Source: an uncultured Eubacteriales bacterium
Lineage (GTDB): Bacteria > Bacillota > Clostridia > Christensenellales > Aristaeellaceae
Assembly (NCBI GenBank): GCA_902761755.1
Contig: CACWLP010000001.1
Span: 62,001 to 126,000, forward strand
DNA: 64,000 nt
Direction: 5' to 3'
Positions 43,200 to 51,716 of this stretch are shown here, piece by piece; position 1 is the stretch's first letter; each line of letters opens with the position of its first letter. A model generated the notes under the pieces. It ran no database searches, was not told the origin of the DNA, and saw only the letters and a list, made by a program, of their open reading frames with translations. The translations under genes and the position numbers were made by a program.

Positions 43200-43737
43200 G
43201 GCACGCCGTTGGGCGAAGCGGATCGGCGGCGCGCTGCTGTCGCTGCTGCTGATGGCGGCGGTATACCTGGCCGCCGTGCTGCTCCAGTCCCCCGACGAAA
43301 CGAACAGGCCCCGGACGGCGGAGGAAAGCGCCCCGGCAGTCACCCGGATGCAGTCCGCCGCCATGGACGATCCAGCGGCCCTGGCCGGCCTGTTCGGCTG
43401 CCCTTTGCCCGTGGTGCCGGGCCGGAACTGCCGGGGGCAGGCCGGCAACAGCACCTACGACGGCAGCATCGCGCGGATGGCGTGCCTGCTCTATGACGAC
43501 GCCGCCGTATACGCCGTGCAGCCCGCCGCGGCGGCCCCGCTTTTGCTGCGCGAACGGATGGAGGTTTCCGCCCGGGGAGACCTGGCGGTGCTGGGCCTGC
43601 CCGCGCTGCTGGCCGAAAGCGGGCAGGAGGCCTGCCTGTATTTTTCCAACGAGTCCGCCGCCTACGCCCTTTACGTCCCCGCCGGCGGAACGGAAGCGCT
43701 CCTCTCCCTCGCCCGGCAGCTGGCTTGGACGCCCTGA
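43171..43737 (+). CDS. Membrane-anchored extracytoplasmic protein
   Basis: A 188-residue protein with one N-terminal membrane helix (about 18-40) and a 145-residue outside domain containing an LFGCPLPVVPGRNCRGQAG motif (two Cys 10-12 residues apart that could pair) and a GGTEALLSLARQL ending. It starts at GTG 43171, with AAGGAGG six bases upstream, inside the preceding gene in a different frame. Unknown function. Confidence 0.6.
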   Translation: MADRNGKQGKARRWAKRIGGALLSLLLMAAVYLAAVLLQSPDETNRPRTAEESAPAVTRMQSAAMDDPAALAGLFGCPLPVVPGRNCRGQAGNSTYDGSIARMACLLYDDAAVYAVQPAAAAPLLLRERMEVSARGDLAVLGLPALLAESGQEACLYFSNESAAYALYVPAGGTEALLSLARQLAWTP

Positions 43738-43741
43738 CACC

Positions 43742-43770
43742 TTGCGCTCCGGCGCAAAAAACGGTATAAT
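43742..43770 (+). promoter_or_regulatory. Sigma-A promoter for the CotH-like gene
   Basis: TTGCGC (43742-43747), 17 bases, TATAAT (43765-43770), directly after the stop of the previous gene and 55 bases before the CotH start. Confidence 0.7.
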
Positions 43771-43824
43771 AATCGTGTTCCACCGCGAGTGGAATCAACC
43801 TCTTTCCCGAAAGGAGGCTGCACC

Positions 43825-46800
43825 ATGGCGCAGTCCCGGCGGAAAAAACGCAAATACGCCAACAAACAGGATGTCCGGCTGCCCCTGCTGCTGATCCTGG
43901 CGGGGGTTCTGGTGCTGTTTGTTGTTTTCATGCCGAAAGAGCCCTTTGTGAAAGCGCTGAACGTCACCGCCTCCGGCCAGGTGAGCACCCATGCCGGGCT
44001 GATCCTGTCGGAAGTCATGACGGACAACGCCTCCGCCATGCCCGACGAATCGGGCCGGTTCGGGGATTGGCTGGAGATCGAAAACACCCTGGACGAGCCC
44101 ATGAACCTCAAGGGCGTGGGCCTTTCGGACCGCAGCGACCGCATCAAATTCCTCTTCCCGGACGTAACGCTTTCCGCCCACGGCCGGGTGGTGGTGTTCT
44201 GCGACGGGATCAATCAGGATGATCCTTCCGGCGTTTTCCACGCCAAATTCAAAATCAAATCCACGGGCAACGAAAACCTGTTCCTGTTCGACGCCTCCGG
44301 GGTATCCATCGACTCCGTGGCCGTGCCCACCCTCAACGCCAACGAAAGCTATATTTTCGCCCAAACGGAATCCGAAGACGAGAACGGGGAAACAGCCCCC
44401 GTTTACGGATGGATGAAAACGGAGGCTTATTCCCCCGGCTTTGAAAACACCCCCGAGGGCCACGCCCAGTATCTCTCCGCCTACATCGTCACGCCGGGCA
44501 CGCTTTACATCAACGAGGTGATGCCCACGCCCATGTCCGTCTGGCTGGTGGACGGGGACGGGGATGTGAGCGACTGGCTGGAATTGTACAACGCCGGGGA
44601 TAAGGACATCCCGCTGGGCAATTTCGCCCTCTCCGACGATGAAACCAAGCGCGTCAAATGGACTTTCCCCAAGGACGCGGTGATCCCCGCGGGGGGATAC
44701 TACATCGTCTTCTGCTCCGGCAAAGACAAAATCGAAGAAAACAGCGCCCGGTATGCCCACACCAATTTTTCCATCAACAACGAAAAGGAAACGCTGGTGC
44801 TCTCCACCCTGCTGGGCGAGATGGTGGACCGGGTGACGGTCACAGGCGTAGGCCGGGATATGAGCTACGGCCGGGATCCCCTGACGCTGGAATGGCGCGT
44901 GTTCACCCTGCCCACCCCCGGCGCGCCCAACGATCAAAGCGGGGCCAACCGGGCGGATCAGTTCCTTCGCGCCATGAACCATTCCGGCGTCTATATCTCC
45001 GAGGTCATGTCCTCCGCCAACAGGATCAAAGCCTTCGAGGATCTGGGCCCCGGCGATTATGTGGAAATCTACAATTCCTCCGCCCAGGTGCAGGATCTTT
45101 CCGGCTGGGGGCTGAGCGACAATATCGGCTGGCCGCACAAATGGACGTTCCCCGACGGAACGTCCATTTCTCCCGGAGAATACAAGGTGATCCTGCTGGA
45201 CAAGTACAGTGGGAACAGCGTGAACCTGTCCCAGCTGCGGGCTTCCTTCGGGCTCAAGCGGGCGGGCGGGGAGCTGCTCACCCTGGCCGACGCCACCGGC
45301 CGGGTGCTGGACCGGATGTACCTGCCCGAGATCCCCACGGATATCTCCTACGGCCGCACCCTGGAGGCCAACGGTTTTTTTTATTATGACGCGCCGACCC
45401 CCGGCCAGGCCAACGGCAGCGGCTTTTCCGGCTTCAGCCTCAAGCCTGCCTTCGATACCCCCAGCGGCCTGTACCTGGGAACCATCGCCGTGCAGCTGAC
45501 GGCGGAAAACGGCGCCCAGATCCGCTATACCACGGACGGCTCCATCCCCACCCTGGATAACAGCCTGCCCTATTCCGGCCCCATCGAGATCACCGAATCG
45601 GTGGTGATCCGGGCCCGGGCCTTCCAGGGCGGGCTGCAGCCTTCGGACACCGTCACCGCCTCCTACATCATGAACACCTACCACACCCTGGACGTGATCT
45701 CCCTGGTGTGCGAGCCCAACGAGCTGTGGGATCCCCAGACCGGCCTGCTTTCCGAGGAGCAGGACCACAGCGAGCGCAACCGCAAAAACCCCAACGACAC
45801 CGAAATCATCAAGCAGAAGGAAAACGGCGAGCCGGACCTGCCCTTCAGGACCCCCGTGTACCGCTCCTACGGCAAGGACGACCGGCCCGGCTATATCGAA
45901 TTCTTCAATATCGAAACCGGGGAATGCTACATTTCCCAGGGCATCAAGATGGACCTGATGGGCGCCTACAGCCTGGACATGCCCCAGAAATCCTTCAAGA
46001 TCCGGGCCCAGGCCGCCCTGGGGGAAAAATATTTCAATTATCCCCTGTTCCCGGACAGGCCCTATACCCAGTATAAATCCTTCACCCTGCGCAATTCCGG
46101 CAACGACAACGTGTGGACCCGGGTAAACGACGGCATGCAGACCCGCCTCATCGACAAATACCTGGATTCCCCCATCCTCACCCTGGCCTGGCGGCCCGTG
46201 ATCGTGTACCTGAACGGGCAGTACTGGGGCCACTACAACCTGCGGGAGCGCAAGGACCGCTTCTCCATCGCCCAGCACGAGGGGCTGGACCTGGAAAAGG
46301 ACAAGGAGATCTACGAAAACGCCACCATCCTCCGGGGCAGCTTCGCCGCCGATCAGGGCAGCAACAAGGAATACAAGGCGATGGTGGAAAAATTCAAAAC
46401 CCTCAAGCCCAACCAAAACCCCGAGGACCTGCAGTATATCTACGATCACATCGACGTGGACAGCTACATCGAATGGCTGGCCATCAAGATGTATTTCGGC
46501 GATTCCGACCCCGGCAATATCATGTATTACAAGCTGCCCGGGGGCAAATGGAAATGCCTGATGTTCGATCTGGATTACGGGCTGTACAATTCCGAATTTG
46601 ACAGCCCCAAGAGCTACCTCAAGGAAAAGGGCATGGGCACGGCGCATATCAACAACGTGATCTTCCGCAAAATGATGGAATCCGACGAGATCCGGGATAA
46701 ATTCCTCACCCGCCTGGGCTTTATCCTCAAGACCCTGACCACCGACGTCATGATCCAGGAGCTGAATGAGTGCACCGGCATGATCGAAATCGAGCTGCCC

Positions 46801-47031
46801 ATGCACTGGGCCCGGTGGGCGGGCCATCCGGACACCCGGATCATCAACAAGGAATCCCCCTCCACCTCGGAGGGCTATATGCGCTACTGGCGCTCCCGCG
46901 TCAGCCGCTCCGTAAACGTGCTGAGCAAACGCCCCCACTTCATCTGGGCGTTCATCCAGAAGCAATTCAACCTGACCAACGACCAGATGCTGCATTACTT
47001 CGGCCCGCAGCCCGAGAACAGAGGCACCTGA
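43825..47031 (+). CDS. CotH kinase protein with three lamin-tail domains
   Basis: A 1068-residue cell-surface protein. N-terminal membrane helix (17-36); three lamin-tail domains (about 55-210, 225-370, 388-530), each with the 'DWLEIEN / DWLELYN / DYVEIYN' strand and a following 'L.GW.LSD' type turn; a chitobiase-type domain (IRYTTDGSIPT, 540-615); and a CotH kinase domain (about 680-1030) with VIVYLNGQYWGHYNLRE, KDRF, and a metal-binding MFDLDYG. CotH proteins are atypical protein kinases that phosphorylate spore coat or cell-surface proteins. The ATG has AAAGGAGG. It heads a CotH-DUF4956-VTC cluster. Confidence 0.9.
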   Translation: MAQSRRKKRKYANKQDVRLPLLLILAGVLVLFVVFMPKEPFVKALNVTASGQVSTHAGLILSEVMTDNASAMPDESGRFGDWLEIENTLDEPMNLKGVGLSDRSDRIKFLFPDVTLSAHGRVVVFCDGINQDDPSGVFHAKFKIKSTGNENLFLFDASGVSIDSVAVPTLNANESYIFAQTESEDENGETAPVYGWMKTEAYSPGFENTPEGHAQYLSAYIVTPGTLYINEVMPTPMSVWLVDGDGDVSDWLELYNAGDKDIPLGNFALSDDETKRVKWTFPKDAVIPAGGYYIVFCSGKDKIEENSARYAHTNFSINNEKETLVLSTLLGEMVDRVTVTGVGRDMSYGRDPLTLEWRVFTLPTPGAPNDQSGANRADQFLRAMNHSGVYISEVMSSANRIKAFEDLGPGDYVEIYNSSAQVQDLSGWGLSDNIGWPHKWTFPDGTSISPGEYKVILLDKYSGNSVNLSQLRASFGLKRAGGELLTLADATGRVLDRMYLPEIPTDISYGRTLEANGFFYYDAPTPGQANGSGFSGFSLKPAFDTPSGLYLGTIAVQLTAENGAQIRYTTDGSIPTLDNSLPYSGPIEITESVVIRARAFQGGLQPSDTVTASYIMNTYHTLDVISLVCEPNELWDPQTGLLSEEQDHSERNRKNPNDTEIIKQKENGEPDLPFRTPVYRSYGKDDRPGYIEFFNIETGECYISQGIKMDLMGAYSLDMPQKSFKIRAQAALGEKYFNYPLFPDRPYTQYKSFTLRNSGNDNVWTRVNDGMQTRLIDKYLDSPILTLAWRPVIVYLNGQYWGHYNLRERKDRFSIAQHEGLDLEKDKEIYENATILRGSFAADQGSNKEYKAMVEKFKTLKPNQNPEDLQYIYDHIDVDSYIEWLAIKMYFGDSDPGNIMYYKLPGGKWKCLMFDLDYGLYNSEFDSPKSYLKEKGMGTAHINNVIFRKMMESDEIRDKFLTRLGFILKTLTTDVMIQELNECTGMIEIELPMHWARWAGHPDTRIINKESPSTSEGYMRYWRSRVSRSVNVLSKRPHFIWAFIQKQFNLTNDQMLHYFGPQPENRGT

Positions 47032-47042
47032 CGCCCCCGCAT

Positions 47043-47070
47043 TGACTTGCCGCAAAAAACGGTGTAGTAT
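47043..47070 (+). promoter_or_regulatory. Promoter for the DUF4956-VTC pair
   Basis: TTGACT (47043-47048), 16 bases, TAGTAT (47065-47070). The pair can therefore be read separately from cotH. Confidence 0.55.
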
Positions 47071-47103
47071 TACAGCGTGGATTTTACAGGAGGAAAAGGC
47101 ATT

Positions 47104-47799
47104 ATGAACACCAACATCACCTTCAACGACGTGGCCAACGGCAAAACCTTCGCGGACTGGTTTGCCAATCAGCTTTCCAATTTCACGCCGATCAACGTGG
47201 CCATCGCCCTGATCGCCGCGCTGATCATGAGCGTCATCATCGCGCTGGTATACAAAAAGACCTACCGGGGCGTGCTCTATTCCCCCTCCTTCGCCCTGAC
47301 GCTGATCCTGCTCACCCTGGTCACCACCCCGGTGGTCATGGCCATCGGCAGCAACGTGGCGCTGTCCATGGGCATGGTGGGCGCGCTTTCCATCGTGCGT
47401 TTCCGCACCGCGGTCAAGGACCCGCTGGATACGGCCTATATGTTCTGGGCCATCACCATGGGCATCCTGATCGGCGCCAACGCTTACGTGATCGCGGTGG
47501 TGGCGGTGCTGGCCATCTCGGTGATCATGCTGGCCATTTCCTACCTGCGCCTGCGCAAGCAGAACAATTACCTGCTGGTGCTGCACTATGACGAATCCGC
47601 CCTGCGGGATATCGAAAGCACCCTGAAGCGCAACACCCGGTCCTACCGCATGCGCAGCAAGACCGTCACCCGCTCCGGCGCGGAAATGACCGTGGAAGTG
47701 CGGCTGGACGGCAGGGTGAACATCGTCACCGATATGCTGGATATCCAGAACGTATTCGACGCCACCCTGGTGGCCTGCCAAACCGAAACGGGGGCGTAA
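47104..47799 (+). CDS. DUF4956 membrane protein
   Basis: A 231-residue protein of DUF4956. Four helices (38-58, 72-90, 95-115, 120-150) contain the characteristic SMGMVGALSIVRFRTAVKDP and DTAYMFWAITMGI, and a cytoplasmic alpha/beta domain follows (YLLVLHYDES ... RSGAEMTVEVRLDGRV). AGGAGG precedes the ATG. DUF4956 is almost always next to a VTC-domain gene, as here, which suggests it forms a membrane complex with it. Biochemistry is not known. Confidence 0.92.
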   Translation: MNTNITFNDVANGKTFADWFANQLSNFTPINVAIALIAALIMSVIIALVYKKTYRGVLYSPSFALTLILLTLVTTPVVMAIGSNVALSMGMVGALSIVRFRTAVKDPLDTAYMFWAITMGILIGANAYVIAVVAVLAISVIMLAISYLRLRKQNNYLLVLHYDESALRDIESTLKRNTRSYRMRSKTVTRSGAEMTVEVRLDGRVNIVTDMLDIQNVFDATLVACQTETGA

Positions 47800-47802
47800 G
47801 CA

Positions 47803-48504
47803 ATGGCCCTCCCCCTTCGCCATGAACTGAAATTCCTGGTGACGCGCACCCAGCTGGAGGTGCTGCGGCACGTGGTCACGCCCGTTCTGCACCTGGACCC
47901 CAACGCCGTGAAAAACGGCGGGTTTTATCATATCCGGTCCCTGTATTTCGATACGGTGTTCGACGATTCCCTGTACGAAAAATACAGCGGCGTGATGAAC
48001 CGCGATAAATACCGCATGCGCATTTATAACATGAACGGCCGGGAAATCTTCCTGGAATGTAAAACCAAGGTGGGCACGCTGATTTCCAAGCGCTCGGTGA
48101 AGATCCCCCGGGACCTGGCGGAGCAGCTCATCGCCGGGGATCCCACGGGCCTGGAAAACACCCGCAGCGGATTGCTCCGGGACGTGTACCGGGAAATGCG
48201 CACCCGGCTTCTGCATCCCGTGGTCATCGTGGATTACGAGCGGGAAGCGTATCTGCACCCCGCCGAGGAGGTGCGCATCACCTTTGATAGGAAGGTGCGT
48301 TCGGGCCTGAGCAGCATCGACCTGTTCAACCCCGCCGTGCCCACCGTCCCGGTGCTGCCCCACGACGAAACGGTGCTGGAGGTGAAGTACAACCGCGTCC
48401 TGCCTCCCCATATCCGGGATCTGCTTTCCTACGCCTGCCCCGAGGCCGTGCAGACCGCCGTATCCAAGTATACCCTGTGTAGGCAGTACGAAGGAAAAGA
48501 ATAA
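47803..48504 (+). CDS. VTC-domain polyphosphate polymerase-like protein
   Basis: A 233-residue VTC-domain protein of the triphosphate tunnel fold. Key Arg/Lys/Glu residues lining the tunnel are visible: RHELKF (6-11), DKYRMRIYN, LECKTK, VDYEREAY and LEVKYNRVLP. In yeast Vtc4 this domain makes polyphosphate from ATP with a metal ion; whether the bacterial stand-alone enzyme does so is not established. It starts four bases after the DUF4956 stop, with only a weak G-rich site, so translation is coupled. Confidence 0.9.
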   Translation: MALPLRHELKFLVTRTQLEVLRHVVTPVLHLDPNAVKNGGFYHIRSLYFDTVFDDSLYEKYSGVMNRDKYRMRIYNMNGREIFLECKTKVGTLISKRSVKIPRDLAEQLIAGDPTGLENTRSGLLRDVYREMRTRLLHPVVIVDYEREAYLHPAEEVRITFDRKVRSGLSSIDLFNPAVPTVPVLPHDETVLEVKYNRVLPPHIRDLLSYACPEAVQTAVSKYTLCRQYEGKE

Positions 48505-48542
48505 GGACCGTCGGGGGCTCCGCGCCCACACGAACGAAACAC

Positions 48543-48575
48543 CCCTCAGGCGAATATGTCTGAGGGATGCTTTTT
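48543..48575 (+). terminator. Terminator after the VTC gene
   Basis: CCCTCAG pairs with CTGAGGG around a ten-base loop, then TGCTTTTT. It lies between the convergent VTC gene and the RRxRR-like gene. Confidence 0.75.
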
Positions 48576-48593
48576 GTCCAAAAGATGTTCAGG

Positions 48594-49292
48594 TCAATCC
48601 CGGTTCAGCAGTTCGTTGTAGAACGCCGTAACCACTTTGAGCGCCTCGACACAGCCTCCGGTTTCATTTTCATCCGAGTAATCCATGCAAGACAAAAACT
48701 CATTCATTTTGTCCAGAAGGATCCGCATCCTGGCGGCCCTTGCATCCTCGGAAGGGGCGGAAAAATGATCCTTGTAGATCGTTTCCAGGAAACCGAGCTG
48801 ACGCTGGCAGGTGGTTTCCCGGGCGATGAACGCCTGGCTGGCCGCTTCCGCGATGTGGCCCGCGTCGTCTTCACCGCCTTGATTCGTGATGGCTTCCATG
48901 GTCGAAAGCAGCTCTTTCATGCCGAGCATTTCCCTGCGGATGGCATCCATCCGGTCCAGGAGGCTTTCCAGCGTCAGTCCGCCCGGTTTTCCCTCCGGCT
49001 GCTGCCTGATGCTTTCGATTTCAGCGATATGCTGCGTTACGGCTTCTGCCTGCTGATCGTTTTCCATTTCTTCGTCCTCCATCTTTTCCGGCGGACACGC
49101 AAGACAGATCGTTTTCTCATCCAGCCAGCGCGCCCTGCCTTTTTTCACAAGACCGTTGGCTCGTTTGGGCCAAGTGGATTCAAATACCGTTCCGTTTTCA
49201 TCCACCACAACAATGTTTTTTTCGATGGGTATCCTCCCCCTTGCGGTGTAAGCCTGCCGTTTTTTCTGATGGGTGCCGTCCCCGAGGCTCAT
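48594..49292 (-). CDS. Protein with 'YPKRAKGLVKKGRARW'-type N-terminal module
   Basis: Up to 232 residues. The module IVVVDENGTVFESTWPKRANG, LVKKGRARWLD and ICLACPP (about residues 27-67) is a short conserved unit seen at the start of many clostridial proteins; function unknown. The rest is helical and charged. The start is unclear: AGGGGGAGG lies six bases before an ATC at 49226 that would begin IEKNIVVVDENG, whereas the only in-frame ATG (49292) sits at the predicted transcription start and has no ribosome site. The longest frame is given. Either initiation is at a non-standard ATC codon or the native start has mutated. Confidence 0.6.
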   Translation of the reverse strand: MSLGDGTHQKKRQAYTARGRIPIEKNIVVVDENGTVFESTWPKRANGLVKKGRARWLDEKTICLACPPEKMEDEEMENDQQAEAVTQHIAEIESIRQQPEGKPGGLTLESLLDRMDAIRREMLGMKELLSTMEAITNQGGEDDAGHIAEAASQAFIARETTCQRQLGFLETIYKDHFSAPSEDARAARMRILLDKMNEFLSCMDYSDENETGGCVEALKVVTAFYNELLNRD

Positions 49293-49296
49293 AAGT

Positions 49297-49326
49297 ATTA
49301 TAAGGAAAACAAGCTCTATGTGTCAA
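49297..49326 (-). promoter_or_regulatory. Sigma-A promoter of the RRxRR-like gene
   Basis: Minus strand TTGACA (49326-49321), 18 bases, TATAAT (49302-49297). Transcription would start near 49290, on top of the only ATG, which argues that translation begins further downstream. Confidence 0.75.
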
Positions 49327-49400
49327 GAGAAGCTATGAAACAACCAAAAACCCCCCTATTTGTCTTTCTTGGAGAGGGGGCACGGGGGAGGACCGTTTCA

Positions 49401-49575
49401 GGAGCAAACCCCTTGTGGGTTTGCGACGCGGCAACGGTCAAGCAATATGGAGAAGTGGCGCGCCTCCCCGGTGAGAGGCGCGCGGATAAGGAGCAAACCC
49501 CTTGTGGGTTTGCGACGCGGCAACGGTCAAGCAATATGGAGAAGTGGCGCGCCTCCCCGGTGAGAGGCGCGCGGA
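49401..49575. repeat. Two tandem 86-base hairpin-rich repeats
   Basis: Units at 49401-49486 and 49490-49575 are identical by eye, separated by three bases. Each holds two strong hairpins: GCAAACCC ... GGGTTTGC and GCGCGCCTC ... GAGGCGCGC. The stretch fills the 319-base gap 49293-49611, which otherwise holds only a promoter and G-rich flank. No gene is seen on either strand. Confidence 0.88.
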
Positions 49576-49611
49576 GCAGCTCCAAAGAGCGTCCCTCCCC
49601 CGCTTTCTTTC

Positions 49612-50634
49612 TCATACATGCACGATATCAAACCCCGCGGCCCGGGCCATGCGGTTCATTACCGCCAGGGCGTCGCCCTCGGGCTCCCAGCCCTGGGCGA
49701 AAATGCGGCTGACGCCCAGATCGTCCATTTCCCGCAGCCGCTGGAAAAGAAGATGCGCGCCCTCCGCGGGCGTACTGCCGATGGAAAACGCCCTTCTGTC
49801 CCCCAGCAGGGGCAGCACCTGGGTCTGGGCCAGGAGGGCGGCGTTTTCCGTCCGGTCGTACTGCTCCCGCAGCACCCGGGCCACCCGTTCATCCGCGCCG
49901 ATATACACGGTCATTTTCGCTTTGGGGGCGTAATGCTTGTGCTTCATCCCGGGAGACGGTGCGGTTTCCCCCTCCATGAGGGGCCGCATCACGCTGGGCG
50001 CCACGGCGCACTGCCCGGTGATCCCGGCGATCATCCGGGGCGTCACGGCCCCGGGCCGCAGCACCGTGGGGATCTCCCCCGTCAGATCCAGCACCGTGCT
50101 TTCCACCCCCACCCGGCATTCCCCGCCGTCCAGGATCAGGGGGATGCGGCCCCGCATGTCTTCCAGCACGTGGGCCGCGCTGGTGGGGCTGGGCCGGCCG
50201 GATCGGTTGGCGCTGGGGGCGGCAATGGGCAGATCGCAGGCTTTGAGCAGCGCCCGGGCCACGGGATGATCCGGGCTGCGCATGGCCACGGAGGGCAGCC
50301 CGGCGGTGGTGACGTCGGGCACCTTCGGCGTTTTTTCCATCAGCAGCGTCAGCGGCCCCGGCCAGAAGGCGTCCATCAGCCTTTCCGCCGCTTCCGTCAC
50401 CGCGCACAGCCCTGAGAGCTGCTCCCGCCGCCATACGTGCACGATCAGCGGGTTGTCCGCCGGGCGCTCCTTGGCGGCGAAAATCGCCCGTACGGCGCTC
50501 TCGTTCAGGGCGTCCGCACCCAGGCCGTACACCGTCTCCGTGGGAAAGGCCACCACCCGGCCCTGCCGCAGCAGCTCCGCCGCCAGCAAAAGGCTTTCCG
50601 CATCCGCCGGCAGGCAGCGCGTATCGAAAATCAT
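49612..50634 (-). CDS. L-threonylcarbamoyladenylate synthase
   Basis: Makes threonylcarbamoyl-AMP from Thr, bicarbonate and ATP for the t6A37 modification of tRNA (Sua5/YrdC family). The 340 residues are the long Sua5 form: a YrdC domain (1-210; VVAFPTETVYGLGADA, PADNPLIVHV, SVAMRSPDHPVAR, APSANRSGRPSPT) and a C-terminal Sua5 domain introduced by SPGMKHKHYAP. GGGAGGA precedes the ATG at 50634; longer in-frame starts lie inside the leader. It has its own promoter. Confidence 0.94.
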   Translation of the reverse strand: MIFDTRCLPADAESLLLAAELLRQGRVVAFPTETVYGLGADALNESAVRAIFAAKERPADNPLIVHVWRREQLSGLCAVTEAAERLMDAFWPGPLTLLMEKTPKVPDVTTAGLPSVAMRSPDHPVARALLKACDLPIAAPSANRSGRPSPTSAAHVLEDMRGRIPLILDGGECRVGVESTVLDLTGEIPTVLRPGAVTPRMIAGITGQCAVAPSVMRPLMEGETAPSPGMKHKHYAPKAKMTVYIGADERVARVLREQYDRTENAALLAQTQVLPLLGDRRAFSIGSTPAEGAHLLFQRLREMDDLGVSRIFAQGWEPEGDALAVMNRMARAAGFDIVHV

Positions 50635-50648
50635 CTTTTCCTCCCGAC

Positions 50649-50702
50649 GCATATACATTTTCTGTATATGCATCCTGTTTCTTCCTTATTCAGTATATAC
50701 AG
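50649..50702. promoter_or_regulatory. Inverted-repeat sites in the Sua5 leader
   Basis: GCATATAC ... GTATATGC (arms of eight, 50649-50671) and a GTATATAC palindrome (50693-50700) share the GTATA core. They lie between promoter and gene and could bind a repressor or form an mRNA hairpin. Confidence 0.35.
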
Positions 50703-50720
50703 TCCCCCCGGGACCGGTTT

Positions 50721-50749
50721 ATCATAGGCGCAGGCGGCGGATTTGTCAA
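50721..50749 (-). promoter_or_regulatory. Sigma-A promoter for the Sua5-type gene
   Basis: Minus strand TTGACA (50749-50744), 17 bases, TATGAT (50726-50721). Confidence 0.78.
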
Positions 50750-50788
50750 GTATTCCGCGGTTTTTTTCTGCATTTCCGGGAAATGGGG

Positions 50789-50817
50789 TTGAGAAAAATG
50801 TATAAATATGCTATGAT
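50789..50817 (+). promoter_or_regulatory. Sigma-A promoter for nadK-argR-recN
   Basis: TTGAGA (50789-50794), 17 bases, TATGAT (50812-50817), 25 bases before the nadK ATG. Confidence 0.75.
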
Positions 50818-50841
50818 GTTCAGGCAGAACGGAGGCAGGAT

Positions 50842-51711
50842 ATGGACCGGCGATTCTATTTCTATGCAAATCCTTACCAGCCCCAAAGCGTGGACGCCGC
50901 CCGGGCGCTGCTGCGCGGGCTGACCGCCCGGGGCGCGCGTGTTTTTTCGGATCCGTGGCTGGCCGATCTGGGCATCGGCGAAAAGTGCGCGCCTGAAAGC
51001 ATCCCGGAGGGAACGGAGGCCATGGCGGTTTTCGGCGGGGACGGCACGCTGCTGCGCGCCGCGCAGTACGCCGTCCGGCGGGGTCTGCCCATGCTGGGGG
51101 TGCACACCGGCACGGTGGGGTTCCTGATGCCCGGCAGTCCCGGGGATGCGGAGCGCCTGGCCGGGCTGCTGACGGAAAGCCGCTATGCCGTGATGGAATG
51201 TCCCCTGCTGCAGATCCGCTATGAAGGGGGCGAATACCTGGCCCTGAACGACCTGGCCTTCACCCGGGGGGAGCATCCGGGGGTCATGGAGATCCGGGTG
51301 ACGGCGGACGGGGAAGAAATTTTCACCGCCCACGGGGACGGCGTGGTGGTATCCACCCCCCTGGGGTGCACCGGCTACGGCCTGAGCGCCGGCGGGCCCA
51401 TCGTGCGGCCCGACGCGCCCTGCCTGATGATCACGCCGCTGTGCGCCCGGGAGCTGCTGCTGCGGCCCGTGATCCTGCCCCTCAGCGCCCGGATCGTTCT
51501 TCTGGCCCACGGCCAGGCCCGACGGCGGCTGCAGTTGGCCGTGGACGGGCAGACGCTTCTGCCGGTGACGGACGAAGCCCGGGTGGAAATCACCCTGTCG
51601 GACGTGCGGGCAAAGCTGATCCAGCCCCGGGAGCACCGCTTTTTCGACACCCTGCGCCGGAAGCAGGTGGATTGGAATTTCATCGAAAACAGACAAGAAA
51701 AACAGGAGTGA
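50842..51711 (+). CDS. nadK: NAD kinase
   Basis: Phosphorylates NAD to NADP with ATP. The 289 residues show the catalytic AVFGGDGTLLRA (GGDGT at 65-69), LGVHTGTVGFLM, and the second site GDGVVVSTPLGCTGYGLSAGGP. The substrate-binding 'NE' motif is ND here (LALNDLAFTR), a conservative change. GGAGG precedes the ATG. The operon nadK-argR-recN is a common Firmicute arrangement. Confidence 0.95.
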   Translation: MDRRFYFYANPYQPQSVDAARALLRGLTARGARVFSDPWLADLGIGEKCAPESIPEGTEAMAVFGGDGTLLRAAQYAVRRGLPMLGVHTGTVGFLMPGSPGDAERLAGLLTESRYAVMECPLLQIRYEGGEYLALNDLAFTRGEHPGVMEIRVTADGEEIFTAHGDGVVVSTPLGCTGYGLSAGGPIVRPDAPCLMITPLCARELLLRPVILPLSARIVLLAHGQARRRLQLAVDGQTLLPVTDEARVEITLSDVRAKLIQPREHRFFDTLRRKQVDWNFIENRQEKQE

Positions 51712-51716
51712 GCACC

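Noticed and set aside
43795..48531. A 1578-codon open frame on the minus strand opposite cotH, DUF4956 and VTC.
   Set aside because: His/Gly/Val-rich composition with no domains, spanning three real genes and their gaps in antisense; a consequence of GC-rich codon use.
49401..49575. CRISPR-like repeat.
   Set aside because: Only two 86-base units with a three-base gap and no spacers or cas genes.
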